DNA of 64,000 bases from Bombyx mori (taxonomy: Eukaryota > Arthropoda > Insecta > Lepidoptera > Bombycidae), in contig NC_085127.1 of the NCBI RefSeq assembly GCF_030269925.1, forward strand, positions 3,851,501-3,915,500, read 5' to 3'. The notes under the pieces were generated by a model. The model was not told the origin of the DNA, ran no database searches, and worked only from the letters and a program-made list of their open reading frames with translations. The first letter of the stretch is position 1, and every line of letters starts with the position of its first letter. Below, piece by piece: positions 11,327-22,141 of the stretch. Made by a program: the position numbers and the translations under genes.

Positions 11327-11545
11327 CTAGCGACCCGCCCTCGCTTCGCTTCGGAAACTGTAATTTATTATTGATTTCTCCACTATTTAATGGATGTTAT
11401 TAAACATATAAACCTTGCTCTTCAATCACTCTATCTATTAAAAAAAACCGCATCAAAATCCGTTTCGTAGTTTTAAAGATTTAAGCATACATAGGTACAA
11501 ACATATATAAGGACAGAGAAAGCGACTTTGTTTTATACTATGTAG
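11327..11545 (-). mobile_element. Helitron-like repeat, relative of H4
   Basis: The minus strand ends with AGGGCGGGTCGCTAG, next to a T on the minus strand, as at 34009. The rest is diverged (TTTCGTAGTTTTAAAGATTT and a string of ATACATAGG-like words). The far boundary is uncertain. Confidence 0.4.
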
Positions 11546-12124
11546 TGATTGAACTTTAAATGAGTGCAGCAGAATGGCCTTGAGGAAGACGCGTCAAATC
11601 TGTCCCAATCTCCAATAACGATCACGACCATTCTCTCAAAAGTGAAACACGATTGAGAAGAAGAAATAGTGTAGTGTCGAAATGTGACTTTGTGACTTTT
11701 TACCACAAATATTCGATCGAAATGCATTTTCATGGTGAATGAAGAGCGATCAAACGAATAAAAAACTATCTTTATCTACCGGCTTATAACATAATTTGCA
11801 TGACGATGCGCACCCACTACGCCTGGAATTGAAAGTAACTAACCTCTTGAAAATTTATTCATAGCTTTCTTCGTTCTTGTAAATACGAAGTCGCGTCGCA
11901 ATCGGTATTTCGTTTTCGTTTTCGCAACTAATCCACATTGGCTGCGTCGGAGATAAGTTTCCGAATGAGTGGACATAGCCAGAAGATTGGAATTCATTTT
12001 CGTTATGGTTTGGTGCCGCGGACGCGCAAATCAAAATGGTGGAAATCTATGGTTTATAAATGGGTAACGAGGTAATGCTGTTGATCTATTTGTGTTTTGT
12101 TTGTTGTCCATACGGCTTAGAACT
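11546..12124. other. Stretch without a recognised gene
   Basis: Mixed sequence. The minus-strand frame at 11533-11733 is not recognised. Confidence 0.45.
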
Positions 12125-12265
12125 TTCCTTAAGCTTCGTTTGAAGAAGGACATATCGTAGCGCTCGTCAAGCACCCAGGAGGGAAGCTCATTCTAAAGCC
12201 GGTGGGTGCGTGGAAAAAGATCTCTGGAAATGAACTGTGGATAACCCCGCTCAGGCAGGCGATGA
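12125..12265 (-). pseudogene. C-terminal remnant of LINE family 3
   Basis: The minus strand encodes, in a broken frame, the same tail as 3890-4168: traces of FQRS, RLxNELPS and the intact DERYDMSFFKRSL. Only this short stretch remains. Confidence 0.6.
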
Positions 12266-12439
12266 ATTGGTAAAAAAGAGATGAAGCTATGACGAAGTAA
12301 TGTAAATTGAAATCTAGATGCCTATTTAGGCAAACGAGAAAGTGATTCACGTGGTGGTCGTGCCTTTAAAATAATTCAATGATTGCTTCCCGATAGCGAT
12401 AAAAATGAGTGTGGGCCAATAATATCTACCAGTCCTGCT

Positions 12440-12548
12440 AGCAAATCCCATTCCTCTTGACTGTGTCCGTGCTCGCCCACCTGTTCTGGTGAAACTGAAA
12501 AGGACTCCGGGCCACAAGTAATGCTTCCTTCATTAAAAAAAATCTACC
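12440..12548 (+). mobile_element. Jockey-clade LINE 3' UTR fragment
   Basis: Contains GCTAGCAAATCCCATTCCTC, GTGCTCGCCCACCTGTTCTG, GGTGAAACTG and CTCCGGGCCAC followed by an A run. This matches the 3' UTR end of the complete element at 22255-22380. Only about 100 bp is kept. Confidence 0.65.
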
Positions 12549-13075
12549 ATATTTTTTTTTTTTCAAAACTTGTTTTCGTTTTTAAGTTTATTTCCTGTAC
12601 CGAGACATATTCAGGATGCTTAATCTCAAAGTTTCTGTTCAAATTCGTTATAATGTTTTTGTGCTCTAAATACAATACGCCAAGTTGTATTTTAAGAGAT
12701 TCCATGAAGGATTTAACTTCTTATAACAGCCATAAACTTATTCGATAACGCAAACACAAAAACGCTTCAAGAAATTACAGGCCTCGCGGAGTTTCCGAAC
12801 GAAAGAAGCGGATCATTTGCTAAACTTTGTCTAAAAAGCCGCGGCTCTTTCCAAAGAAATGTCCATAATTATTCAGAAAGACGAATACTGTTTAAGATAA
12901 TTCGGATCACGTAACGCTTTATCTTTTTGACAAATTGCCGGCGAACGGTGTAACTTGGCTATCTTAATGACGTATTACCTGAAATTTGGACCGGTATCGT
13001 TATATAGGGAACGCTTCTGCTGCTTAATTTAGTTCAAGGATGTTTTTAAAGCTCTCGACGGGTGTTCGGTAGTAT
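12549..13075. other. Stretch without a recognised gene
   Basis: No recognised feature; the 75-codon frame at 12521-12748 matches nothing known to me. Confidence 0.45.
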
Positions 13076-13150
13076 TTTTTTTTTAGTGGCCCGGAGGCCT
13101 TTCTAGTTTCACCAGGACAGGTGGGCGAGCAAAGGCTCAGCCAGAGTACT
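13076..13150 (-). mobile_element. Jockey-clade LINE 3' UTR fragment
   Basis: Poly(T) then the reverse complement of the 22290-22345 end: AGTGGCCCGGAGGCCTTTCT, AGTTTCACCAGGACAGGTGG, GCGAGCAAAGGCTCAGCC. Confidence 0.65.
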
Positions 13151-13336
13151 GACTCCAACAGAGCTCTACCCCATATGCAACAAAAATATTACGCAAATGT
13201 ATAGGCTTTGTCATTGACCGAATCTATTGCGATGGACTTGTTTATAATAGCTGCGATGGTGACGACCATGGAGTCTGAATACTGTTGATGTCTTTATGTC
13301 TGCTTGAGTGCCCAAATGCGATGTTTGATATATATA

Positions 13337-14641
13337 CCTAGTCAGGTCATAAATTCTGTCCCATGTTTAATGTAAAATAATTGAAACAAGTTTATTCATT
13401 ATGTAACCATTCATTTACCAAAATGAACTTAACAAAACATAGATTCTTATGACACTAAAGTTTATTCAAAATGACCTCCGTGATTTTGAATACAGGCCTT
13501 CAATCTGCGCGGCCAGTCGTCTATCGCAGCACGAACGAGGTCCATGTTAATATCGGCGGCTGCCTTAATCAAGGATGTCTTGAGTGACTCCAAATTGGGA
13601 TGAGGCTTTGAGCACGCCTTTTCCTCCAAGTGTTGACATATCTTGTAATCTAACGGATTCATATCTGGACTGGAGGACTGGGCCAGTCTTCGTGCCGGAT
13701 GAAGTCGATTTCACCCGCCGCCAGTCAGTCTTGTGTGCTCTTCGCTCTATGAGCTGGCGCCGAATCTTGTTGGAATACCCAGTGCCTATTATTGAACATG
13801 GTATGAGAAACAGGTTCCACAAGGTTCGTCAGGACTGTATTTTGATACACAACTGCATTCATTTTTACACCTTTCTCACAAAAATGTACCTCTGTTAAGC
13901 CCCAATAAGAAACTCGCAACCATACCATGAGTGAGGATGGAAAATGACCTCGTTGGACACGCGGAATACGGTTGCTCGCTTCTTCACTACTGTGTGCGTA
14001 CACCTTATCATTTTGTTTGTTGTAGCTCTCTTCTACGGTAAAAATTTTTTCATCCGAAAAAGAATTTCCCGATATTTTTTTCCCGCATACCGCTTCAACA
14101 AAGCGCGGCATCTCTTCAGTCTCAGGTCCATTAGACGAGCATTCAAACGATGTCCTGTTTTTCTTCGATATGCCCGAAGCCCTAAGTCTTCATTTAACAC
14201 CCTTTTCACCGTGGTTCTGCTTAACCCCATCTGAAGGGCCAACAGTTTCTGCTTACGTTTGGGATTTCTTTGGCCTTCACAGCTTTTATCACTGCTGGAG
14301 TCCTAACAGACTGAGGGCGACCGCTTCTTGACCTGTCATCTACACTAGAGTCTTCATTGTATCGTTTGATGGTACGATAAACGAATCTTTTGGTTATATT
14401 CAAATTTTTCAGTATGTTAAAAATTTGAATTGGCGCGTAACCGCAACGATGCAACGCAATAACTGCATGCAACACGGTATTCTTTAAGCGTCCACTCCAT
14501 ATTTAAAAATGAGTAAAATTCTAAAAGTATACATTTTTATTTTCATGAACAATTCGAAATTCGAATTCCATAAACTTTTTTGTGGCCAGCATTCTAAAAG
14601 AAAAGTTTTTACTGTGTGACAATACTTATGACCTGACTAGT
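13337..14641 (-). mobile_element. maT-like (DD37D) mariner transposon, copy 2
   Basis: Same ends as copy 1 (CCTAGTCAGGTCATAA left, ACTAGTCAGGTCATAA right when reversed), with TA at 13335-13336 and 14642-14643. The length is within one base of copy 1. Non-coding ends and gene are nearly identical to the other two copies, which points to a fairly recent burst. Confidence 0.88.
13462..14500 (-). pseudogene. maT-like transposase, several frameshifts
   Basis: Starts with MEWTL at 14500 but is broken soon after by a four-base TGCA duplication near 14470. Further changes against the other copies are a loss of about 7 bases near 14270, one lost A in the run near 14060 and two extra bases near 13678. 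Catalytic motifs FSDEKIF (13.7-14.1 kb piece) and QQDSAPAH remain readable. The C-terminal end (DWPRRLKACIQNHGGHFE, stop at 13462) is intact here, which shows what copy 3 lost. Confidence 0.88.
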
Positions 14642-14795
14642 TATAGATGACGCGCTGATCGCTCAAGGTAGCAGTTGTTCCGTCCAAGACTTTTAAATAG
14701 ACGAACACTACGAAGGGACAAATCTTCCAGCGAGCAAATGAGCAGATGTAGTCCGACACTTTGAATGCGGTAGTTCAGAACTTGCATCCCAAATA

Positions 14796-15043
14796 TCTAT
14801 ACTAATATTAAATCTACAGTGGTTTTTACGGATGCTCCGTTATAACTACTGAACCATGCATCCGATTGACTTAAAACTTGGTATCCATGTAGAAAATTCA
14901 TGTACTTAAGGATAGGCTAATATTTATATGAATGTTGGACTCCCTACACCAGTTGCGGGGGCGTTAATGATGAGAATCTTTGTGGGGGTGAGAAATAATA
15001 ATGTTAATTTTAAATGCCCAGCGAAGTGGACGGGTACAGCTAG
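14796..15043 (+). mobile_element. Non-autonomous Helitron-like element, family H3
   Basis: Starts TCTATACTAATATTAAATCT after an A and ends GGACGGGTACAGCTAG before a T; no inverted ends, no target duplication. Similar throughout to 5766-6013 and 4381-4627 on the opposite strand. Confidence 0.6.
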
Positions 15044-17198
15044 TATCTTATAATTTACAGTAGTGCGAAATATTTACTCTGCTTTCTTTCTCTCTCCAGT
15101 TAACGAAATCATATAATTTATACATCATCTAGCACTATAACATATTATTATAGAATAACAGAGATTAAATCAAGAATTTAATAGGCTACGAACATTAAGT
15201 ATGCTCTGCATTTTATTCTTCATTTCCTGTTATTACTGTAATATTATTTTAGAAAAAGGAAGTCCAAATTTAATCATATTATTAATACCCTCAAAGGCAA
15301 GTAGTTAAGCGTTAGACGCGCGGAGCCCCGACTGTACAGAGAATATGTATGGTTTCATTCAAAAGCTTTTGATATTAAAATGTTGAGTTACTTTATAAAT
15401 ATTTAATGTAATCTCACTGTAAGTGCCGGGGTATCCATCACATTCATTTCATACATAGTAATTTTATGTTAAAATTGAGATACGTCGGACACTTAATCTA
15501 CGAGCTTTTTTTCGATCCGGCCTAAAAGCGACTCAATAAAAATTAACAAGAAAAAATCAGAAAAAATTTGAGAGCCGTCGCTGTCATTAAGACGAGGCGA
15601 TCGTTGAACTCACGTATTATTATTACCCACTAGCGTGGGGTGACCGGTGGACACATACGTTCGACACAAAACGCATTACCTCGCCCCCAGCGTGCCTCGG
15701 GTCAATTCCATCTTATCCGAGAGTTGGACGCTGAATTTAGAGCAACAGGGTATTTCAGTCAGTTCAATGTACCCAAAAAATACCCAATAATTTTATTATC
15801 TCCGCGAAAGTAATGGTAAGTAAGCAGATAACAATATTTACAGAAATATAGGCATTATTATTCGTAAGAACTTCACGGTTTCAATTTGAAATGAACAAAC
15901 TGTAATTCCGCTTTAAGACACCTATCTCGAAATTGCACACTCAAAGCAACATATTTCCGAAAACTTCGGAGAATAACGGCGTCAAATGTAATCCCAGACT
16001 TACAGTTTATTTGTGACTGTATAAATGTGCAAAATAAATCTTAAAACTGAGGCATATGGTGGAATATGCAGTATTAAAACTGCTCTAATTGCATATTAAA
16101 TAAATAATAGTTTAAAAAAAAACTAAAAAAGACGTTATTATAGAAAATCCAACTAAAAAAAAAATTATGTAAAATTTTTCTTTAAAAGAATATTTTATGA
16201 ACAATTTGGACATCCTGACTGCCGTTTTATCAGTAACATTTTCAAACTTTCTCTTCTAGTGACGACTATGTTGAGTTTGAGTTTGAACCCTTTATTGTTA
16301 ATTGAAAAACTTTTCCAAATAATGCTCAAAAATCGTAGCTCAACCAAAGTTAGACTCAATTTTAGTTTATTGAGTTGAGGGCTATGAGGGCAATGGTCTT
16401 TATTGTATGCGATTATATCAAAATCATTATTGAGTTACGCAAAATAAAGATATAGAGATACACAATTAACATTGAAAAACAGCCAAGAGACAGGCAGTGT
16501 AATTGTACATTAGGCAATATTATCGCTAAAAGCGACCTCTTCAAGACAACCGCTTTTATTTACAGAAATTCTGAAAAAGATACGGCAGATATCTTATTAA
16601 CACTATTATTAACAATATTTCGGGTGGTCTATAATAACAGACCAAACCGTCTCGCACATTATTGAATAATGAAGCAAATACAATCAATATATTATACTAT
16701 ATCTAAAAATATTTATTTAAAATAAAAAAGGAGATTTTGCTGCAGATTTGTTTTACTAGTAACTATATCTCACACTTTATATTATATTTGGGATGACGTT
16801 AATAACTACTTTCCTTGAATTAGTTTGGTTTTTCTTTACCACTTATTTCCGATATCCGGAAGCGAAGCAGAGCATCACATTAAATGAATTGTCTTTATAA
16901 CCAAATAAAGTGTAATACTGTAAAGAAATTGGATGAGCTCAATTGGTTTTTTATGTTTATACTTAGTAACTAATCAAAATATACGTAGTCCATCTCGTTA
17001 CCTAATTTTCTTGTGCTTCTAACTTCCGTCATATGATAGAGGTCATAAGATACCTCATTCTTGTTGTGGTTAATGTTTGTGTTGGCTGTGGGCTGTGTTA
17101 TCCTAGAATGGCACCACCCCATCTCCTGCTGTGAATGTGATAACAGGCCAGTAAGGGATACATCGGAGAATAGATAGCAACGTTCTCTGAGTATTATA
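15044..17198. other. Long stretch without a recognised gene
   Basis: No coding frame is credible. A short copy of the AT-rich repeat seen at 44430 and 54215 lies at about 16097-16170 (AAATAAATAATAGTTTAAAA, then GAAAATCCAACTAAAAAA). A GC-richer patch at 15600-15730 contains the small hairpin CCCACTAGCGTGGG. The rest is unassigned. Confidence 0.45.
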
Positions 17199-17207
17199 CC
17201 AACGTAC
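17199..17207 (+). repeat. Left 9-bp target duplication of the jockey LINE
   Basis: CCAACGTAC here is repeated exactly at 22381-22389, directly after the poly(A) tail. It marks both ends of a target-primed insertion. Confidence 0.88.
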
Positions 17208-17243
17208 CCATTCCGATAGAGGCACCCGTCACGTGCGGACGTG
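17208..17243 (+). promoter_or_regulatory. Internal pol II promoter: Inr plus DPE-like motif
   Basis: The element begins CCATTCC. Taking the A at 17210 as +1, GGACGTG lies at +28 to +34 (17237-17243). This fits the downstream promoter element consensus RGWCGTG at its canonical position. Jockey-type LINEs are known to use TATA-less internal promoters of this kind, so that a full-length transcript carries its own promoter. Position and match are seen; use is inferred. Confidence 0.7.
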
Positions 17244-17260
17244 CTCATCGTCCACTCGAT

Positions 17261-17469
17261 CGCCCGGTCTTTGTTCGCCCGGCTTTTGTTAGCCCGGCCA
17301 TTGTTCGCGCGGCCTGTGTTTGTGGTACATCTGCCGACTAAGTGCTCTTTCTGGAAGTTTTTATTTGTTTTGTTTCCTTTTGTTGTTTCTGTGTTCGTGG
17401 TACATCTGCCGACAAAGTGGTTTCCTGCAAGTATTTATTTGTTTTGTTTCTTTTCGTAATTTCTGTTTT
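17261..17469 (+). repeat. 5' UTR tandem repeats of the jockey LINE
   Basis: Four 15-base units of the form CGCCCGG...TTGTT fill 17261-17320. Two 75-base units, each with GTGGTACATCTGCCGAC and a T-rich tail, follow at about 17320-17394 and 17395-17469. Such arrays are common in LINE 5' regions and may tune transcription. The short frames across them are not called as genes. Confidence 0.75.
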
Positions 17470-17614
17470 GTTGTGCTTTTTCTTTGTCCTGTAGTAATCG
17501 CGCCGCATTGCCACCTGTGTTCAACAGAACCGCTCAGGTCCGAGAAGTTGGGGCCTCGCCGCAAGGCGAGTGTTTTCAAGACCCGGGGCCGCCCCACCTG
17601 GGTACTCAGCGATC

Positions 17615-19243
17615 ATGGACGCTGTATTCGCGGAATTCCTCCGACTTCGCCACCCACAGCTCGCCTCGGAGTTTTTGGCCTTCAAGGCCAATCACACTGC
17701 GAGCCCTCTCGAGGACTCCGCCGCGCTCGCTGCTCCTGCGTCGCCTGTACCTGCGTGCAGAGCTTCTGCATTGAGCACCGCAGCCTCTGTCGTGCCTGCC
17801 GCTCCCGTGTCGCCTATACTGGCGAGAAAAGCTGCTGCGTCGTCCGCCGTGACCATCGTTTCAGCTGAGCGATCATCCGCGGCCTCCGTCGCGCCCTCTA
17901 AAACACCTACACTTGCTCGTAGGTCGCCTGCACCCGCCTCCTCGTGCTCCGACTCTGACTCGGACATGGAGGTCGACCTCGCCCCCGCCTCATCGACGGA
18001 TGGATTCACCCTGGTACAGAAGGGTAAGAAGCGTGCCGCGGAGTCTCGAGCTCCCGCGGCCGCTAAAATTAGCAAAGCCGTGAACGCGTCGCGCCCCCGC
18101 CCTCAGACTCCCGTTGCGCCCCCAGCCCGTGCCACTCCGTCGCCGCGTCCGGTGGCACAAAATAAAACCCAGACCCCTCCCCCGGTTATCCTTCAGGAGA
18201 AGGCAGCTTGGGATCGAGTTTGCCTGGCCCTTAAGGCCAAAAATATAAATTTCACGAATGCCCGTAACCTCGCGAACGGCATTCAAATTAAGGTTCAAAC
18301 ACCCGACGACCATAGGGCCCTCTCTTCTTACCTCCGTAAGGAGCGTATAAGTTTCCATACGTATACGCTCCAGGAGGAGCGCGAACTCCGCGTTGTAATA
18401 CGCGGAATCCCTAAAGAGTTAGATGTAGAGCTCGTAAAAGCCGACCTGTTAGAACAAGGCCTACCAGTGAATTCTGTGCACCGTATGCACACCGGTCGCG
18501 GTAGGGAGCCATATAATATGGTTCTAGTCGCTCTCCAGCCTACCCTCGAGGGTAAGAAAATCTTTAACACACAGACCGTCTGTAGGCTCTCTGGTATCGC
18601 TGTCGAAGCCCCCCATAAAAAAGGCACTCCTAGCCAGTGCCATAACTGTCAATTGTACGGGCACTCTTCCCGTAACTGTCACGCGCGCCCCCGATGTGTT
18701 AAGTGTTTGGGCGATCACGCCACGGCCCTCTGCGCTCGCGACCAAAAAACCGCGACGGAACCGCCTAGCTGCGTCCTGTGTCGAACACAGGGTCACCCCG
18801 CGAATTACCGTGGTTGCCCCCGAGCCCCTAAAATAAATCGCCGCGTCGCCCGCCAAAACCGCCTCCGAGCTTCCGGCCCAGACATCAAAGCCTCGGCACC
18901 CTCTGCGTCGCAGGCTAAGCCAGCGTTCGTTCCGGCGGCGGTGCCCAGTGTCTCGGCCTGGGCAAAACCGCTGCCGTACACGAACACGGCTACAACTCCC
19001 TCCTCCGCGATTCGTCCCGCCCCCGTGACTCGTCCCTCTCCCGCGACTTGCCCTCCGACCGCGTCCGACAATCTCGCTTTAGCGATCGACTTCTTTCAGT
19101 CGATCAACTTTGAGCGCGTTAACGCTTTGGGCGACGCCATTCGCGCTGCCTCCACTGCACAACACTTTATCGCCGTTGTGCAGGAATACGCCGACGTATA
19201 CGCGTCATTAAATACGTACGTCCTCCCCTCACTCCGCCGGTAA
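17615..19243 (+). CDS. ORF1 gag-like RNA-binding protein of jockey LINE
   Basis: The protein should coat the element RNA and help carry it to target DNA. It has 542 residues from the first ATG (MDAVFAEFLRLRHPQ); the frame is open further upstream but only with non-ATG codons. Residues 1-180 are rich in A, P and S with an acidic serine run (SCSDSDSDMEVD). A basic stretch follows. Three zinc knuckles lie near residues 342-355 (CX2CX4HX4C), 361-373 (CX2CX3HX4C) and 386-401 (CX2CX4HX6C), as in jockey Gag proteins. The C-terminal 140 residues are again A/P/S-rich. It ends TAA and the next ATG follows after one codon. No frameshift or stop is present. Confidence 0.92.
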   Translation: MDAVFAEFLRLRHPQLASEFLAFKANHTASPLEDSAALAAPASPVPACRASALSTAASVVPAAPVSPILARKAAASSAVTIVSAERSSAASVAPSKTPTLARRSPAPASSCSDSDSDMEVDLAPASSTDGFTLVQKGKKRAAESRAPAAAKISKAVNASRPRPQTPVAPPARATPSPRPVAQNKTQTPPPVILQEKAAWDRVCLALKAKNINFTNARNLANGIQIKVQTPDDHRALSSYLRKERISFHTYTLQEERELRVVIRGIPKELDVELVKADLLEQGLPVNSVHRMHTGRGREPYNMVLVALQPTLEGKKIFNTQTVCRLSGIAVEAPHKKGTPSQCHNCQLYGHSSRNCHARPRCVKCLGDHATALCARDQKTATEPPSCVLCRTQGHPANYRGCPRAPKINRRVARQNRLRASGPDIKASAPSASQAKPAFVPAAVPSVSAWAKPLPYTNTATTPSSAIRPAPVTRPSPATCPPTASDNLALAIDFFQSINFERVNALGDAIRAASTAQHFIAVVQEYADVYASLNTYVLPSLRR

Positions 19244-19246
19244 TCA

Positions 19247-22129
19247 ATGGCGTATATAAGTAGAATAAAGCCCCTATCCGTAACGATAGGATTTTTTAAC
19301 GCTTACGGTCTCGCAAATCAACGTGATCAGGTTTCTGACTTTTTGCGTGACCACCAAATTGATATCTTTTTAGTGCAGGAGACCCTACTTAAGCCCGCGC
19401 GCCGTGACCCTAAAATCGCGAACTATAACATGGTCAGGAACGACAGGCTCTCTGCCCGTGGTGGTGGTACCGTCATTTACTATAGAAGAGCCCTGCATTG
19501 CGTCCCGCTCGATCCTCCCGCGCTCGCTAATATCGAAGCATCAGTGTGCCGAATCTCACTGACGGGACACGCGCCGATCGTTATCGCGTCCGTTTATCTT
19601 CCACCGGATAAGATCGTTCTAAGCAGTGATATCGAGGCGCTGCTCGGTATGGGGAGCTCTGTCATTCTGGCGGGCGACCTAAATTGTAAACACATCAGGT
19701 GGAACTCACACACCACAACCCCGAATGGCAGGCGGCTTGACGCGTTAGTCGATGATCTCGCCTTCGATATCGTCGCTCCGCTAACCCCGACTCACTACCC
19801 GCTAAATATCGCGCATCGCCCGGATATACTCGACATAGCGTTATTAAAAAACGTAACTCTGCGCTTACACTCGATCGAAGTAGTTTCAGAGTTAGATTCA
19901 GACCACCGTCCCGTCGTTATGAAGCTCGGTCGCGCTCCCGATTCCGTTCCCGTCACGAGGACTGTGGTGGATTGGCACACGCTGGGCATCAGCCTGGCTG
20001 AATCTGATCCACCATCGCTCCCGTTTAACCCGGACTTTATCCCGTCTCCTCAGGATACCGCTGAAGCCATAGACATCTTAACGTCACACATCACCTCGAC
20101 ATTAGATAGGTCATCGAAACAAGTTGTAGCGGAGGACTTCCTTCACCGCTTCAAATTGTCCGACGATATTAGGGAACTCCTTAGAGCTAAGAACGCCTCG
20201 ATACGCGCCTACGACAGGTATCCTACCGCGGAAAATCGTATTCGAATGCGTGCCCTACAACGCGACGTAAAGTCTCGCATCGCCGAAGTCCGAGATGCCA
20301 GATGGTCTGATTTCTTAGAAGGACTCGCGCCCTCCCAAAGGTCTTACTACCGCTTAGCTCGTACTCTCAAATCGGATACGGTAGTAACTATGCCCCCCCT
20401 CGTAGGCCCCTCAGGCCGACTCGCGGCGTTCGATGATGACGAAAAAGCAGAGCTGCTGGCCGATACATTGCAAACCCAGTGCACGCCCAGCACTCAATCC
20501 GTGGACCCTGTTCGTGTAGAATTAGTAGACAGTGAGGTAGAACGCAGAGCCTCCTTGCCACCCTCTGATGCGTTACCACCCGTCACCCCGATGGAAGTTA
20601 AAGACTTGATCAAAGACCTACGTCCTCGCAAGGCTCCCGGTTCCGACGGTATATCCAACCGCGTTATTAAAATTCTACCCGTCCAACTCATCGTGATGTT
20701 GGCATCTATTTTCAATGCCGCTATGGCGAACTGTATCTTTCCCGCGGTGTGGAAAGAAGCGGACGTTATCGGCATACATAAACCCGGTAAACCAAAAAAT
20801 CATCCGACGAGCTACCGCCCGATTAGCCTCCTCATGTCTCTAGGCAAACTGTATGAGCGTCTGCTCTACAAACGCCTCAGAGACTTCGTCTCATCCAAGG
20901 GCATTCTTATCGATGAACAATTCGGATTCCGTACAAATCACTCATGCGTTCAACAGGTGCACCGCCTCACGGAGCACATTCTTGTGGGGCTTAATCGACC
21001 AAAACCGTTATACACGGGAGCTCTCTTCTTCGACGTCGCAAAAGCGTTCGACAAAGTCTGGCACAATGGTTTGATTTTCAAACTATTCAACATGGGCGTG
21101 CCGGATAGTCTCGTGCTCATCATACGGGACTTCTTGTCGAACCGCTCTTTTCGATATCGAGTCGAGGGAACCCGCTCCTCCCCACGACCTCTCACAGCTG
21201 GAGTCCCGCAAGGCTCTGTCCTCTCACCCCTCCTATTTAGCTTATTCGTCAACGATATTCCCCGGTCGCCGCCGACCCATTTAGCTTTATTCGCCGACGA
21301 CACGACTGTTTACTATTCTAGTAGAAATAAGTCCCTAATCGCGAAGAAGCTTCAGAGCGCAGCCCTAGCCCTAGGACAGTGGTTCCGAAAATGGCGCATA
21401 GACATCAACCCAGCGAAAAGTACTGCGGTGCTATTTCAGAGGGGAAGCTCCACACGGATTTCCTCCCAGATTAGGAGGAGGAATCTCACACCCCCGATTA
21501 CTCTCTTTAGACAACCCATACCCTGGGCCAGGAAGGTCAAGTACCTGGGCGTTACCCTGGATGCATCGATGACATTCCGCCCGCATATAAAATCAGTCCG
21601 TGACCGTGCCGCGTTTATTCTCGGTAGACTCTACCCCATGATCTGTAAGCGGAGTAAAATGTCCCTTCGGAACAAGGTGACACTTTACAAAACTTGCATA
21701 AGGCCCGTCATGACTTACGCGAGTGTGGTGTTCGCTCACGCGGCCCGCACACACATAGACACCCTCCAATCCCTACAATCCCGCTTTTGCAGGTTAGCTG
21801 TCGGGGCTCCGTGGTTCGTGAGGAACGTTGACCTACACGACGACCTGGGCCTCGAATCAATTCGGAAATACATGAAGTCAGCGTCGGAACGATACTTCGA
21901 TAAGGCTATGCGTCATGATAATCGCCTTATCGTTGCCGCCGCTGACTACTCCCCGAATCCTGATCATGCAGGAGCCAGTCACCGTCGACGCCCTAGACAC
22001 GTCCTTACGGATCCATCAGATCCAATAACCTTTGCATTAGATGCCTTCAGCTCTAATACTAGGGGCAGGCTTAGGGACCCCGGTAACCGTACTCGTCGAA
22101 CTCGACAAAGAGGTCGACGTGCAACCTAA
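19247..22129 (+). CDS. ORF2 endonuclease/reverse transcriptase of jockey LINE
   Basis: Its predicted role is to nick target DNA and copy the element RNA from the nick. It is 960 residues and fully open. The AP-type endonuclease covers about residues 1-230, with VQETLL (catalytic E45), AGDLNCKH (143-146) and SDHRPV (218-220). The reverse transcriptase follows: RKAPGSDGI near 461, SYRPISLL near 522, FFDVAKAFDKVW near 594, AGVPQGSVLSPLLF near 651, the FADD active site at 682-685, and a KYLGVTLD thumb-side motif. The C-terminus is basic (RRRPRHVLTDPSDP and an R-rich end). Start chosen at the ATG two codons after the ORF1 stop; it lies in the same frame as ORF1. The 3' UTR begins directly after the stop. 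Confidence 0.95.
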   Translation: MAYISRIKPLSVTIGFFNAYGLANQRDQVSDFLRDHQIDIFLVQETLLKPARRDPKIANYNMVRNDRLSARGGGTVIYYRRALHCVPLDPPALANIEASVCRISLTGHAPIVIASVYLPPDKIVLSSDIEALLGMGSSVILAGDLNCKHIRWNSHTTTPNGRRLDALVDDLAFDIVAPLTPTHYPLNIAHRPDILDIALLKNVTLRLHSIEVVSELDSDHRPVVMKLGRAPDSVPVTRTVVDWHTLGISLAESDPPSLPFNPDFIPSPQDTAEAIDILTSHITSTLDRSSKQVVAEDFLHRFKLSDDIRELLRAKNASIRAYDRYPTAENRIRMRALQRDVKSRIAEVRDARWSDFLEGLAPSQRSYYRLARTLKSDTVVTMPPLVGPSGRLAAFDDDEKAELLADTLQTQCTPSTQSVDPVRVELVDSEVERRASLPPSDALPPVTPMEVKDLIKDLRPRKAPGSDGISNRVIKILPVQLIVMLASIFNAAMANCIFPAVWKEADVIGIHKPGKPKNHPTSYRPISLLMSLGKLYERLLYKRLRDFVSSKGILIDEQFGFRTNHSCVQQVHRLTEHILVGLNRPKPLYTGALFFDVAKAFDKVWHNGLIFKLFNMGVPDSLVLIIRDFLSNRSFRYRVEGTRSSPRPLTAGVPQGSVLSPLLFSLFVNDIPRSPPTHLALFADDTTVYYSSRNKSLIAKKLQSAALALGQWFRKWRIDINPAKSTAVLFQRGSSTRISSQIRRRNLTPPITLFRQPIPWARKVKYLGVTLDASMTFRPHIKSVRDRAAFILGRLYPMICKRSKMSLRNKVTLYKTCIRPVMTYASVVFAHAARTHIDTLQSLQSRFCRLAVGAPWFVRNVDLHDDLGLESIRKYMKSASERYFDKAMRHDNRLIVAAADYSPNPDHAGASHRRRPRHVLTDPSDPITFALDAFSSNTRGRLRDPGNRTRRTRQRGRRAT

Positions 22130-22141
22130 CCCATGCATCAG

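Noticed and set aside
17241..17868. Several plus-strand frames before and inside ORF1 (for example 17320-17868 and 17484-17774).
   Set aside because: They overlap the 5' UTR tandem repeats or the real ORF1 in another frame and have no motifs.
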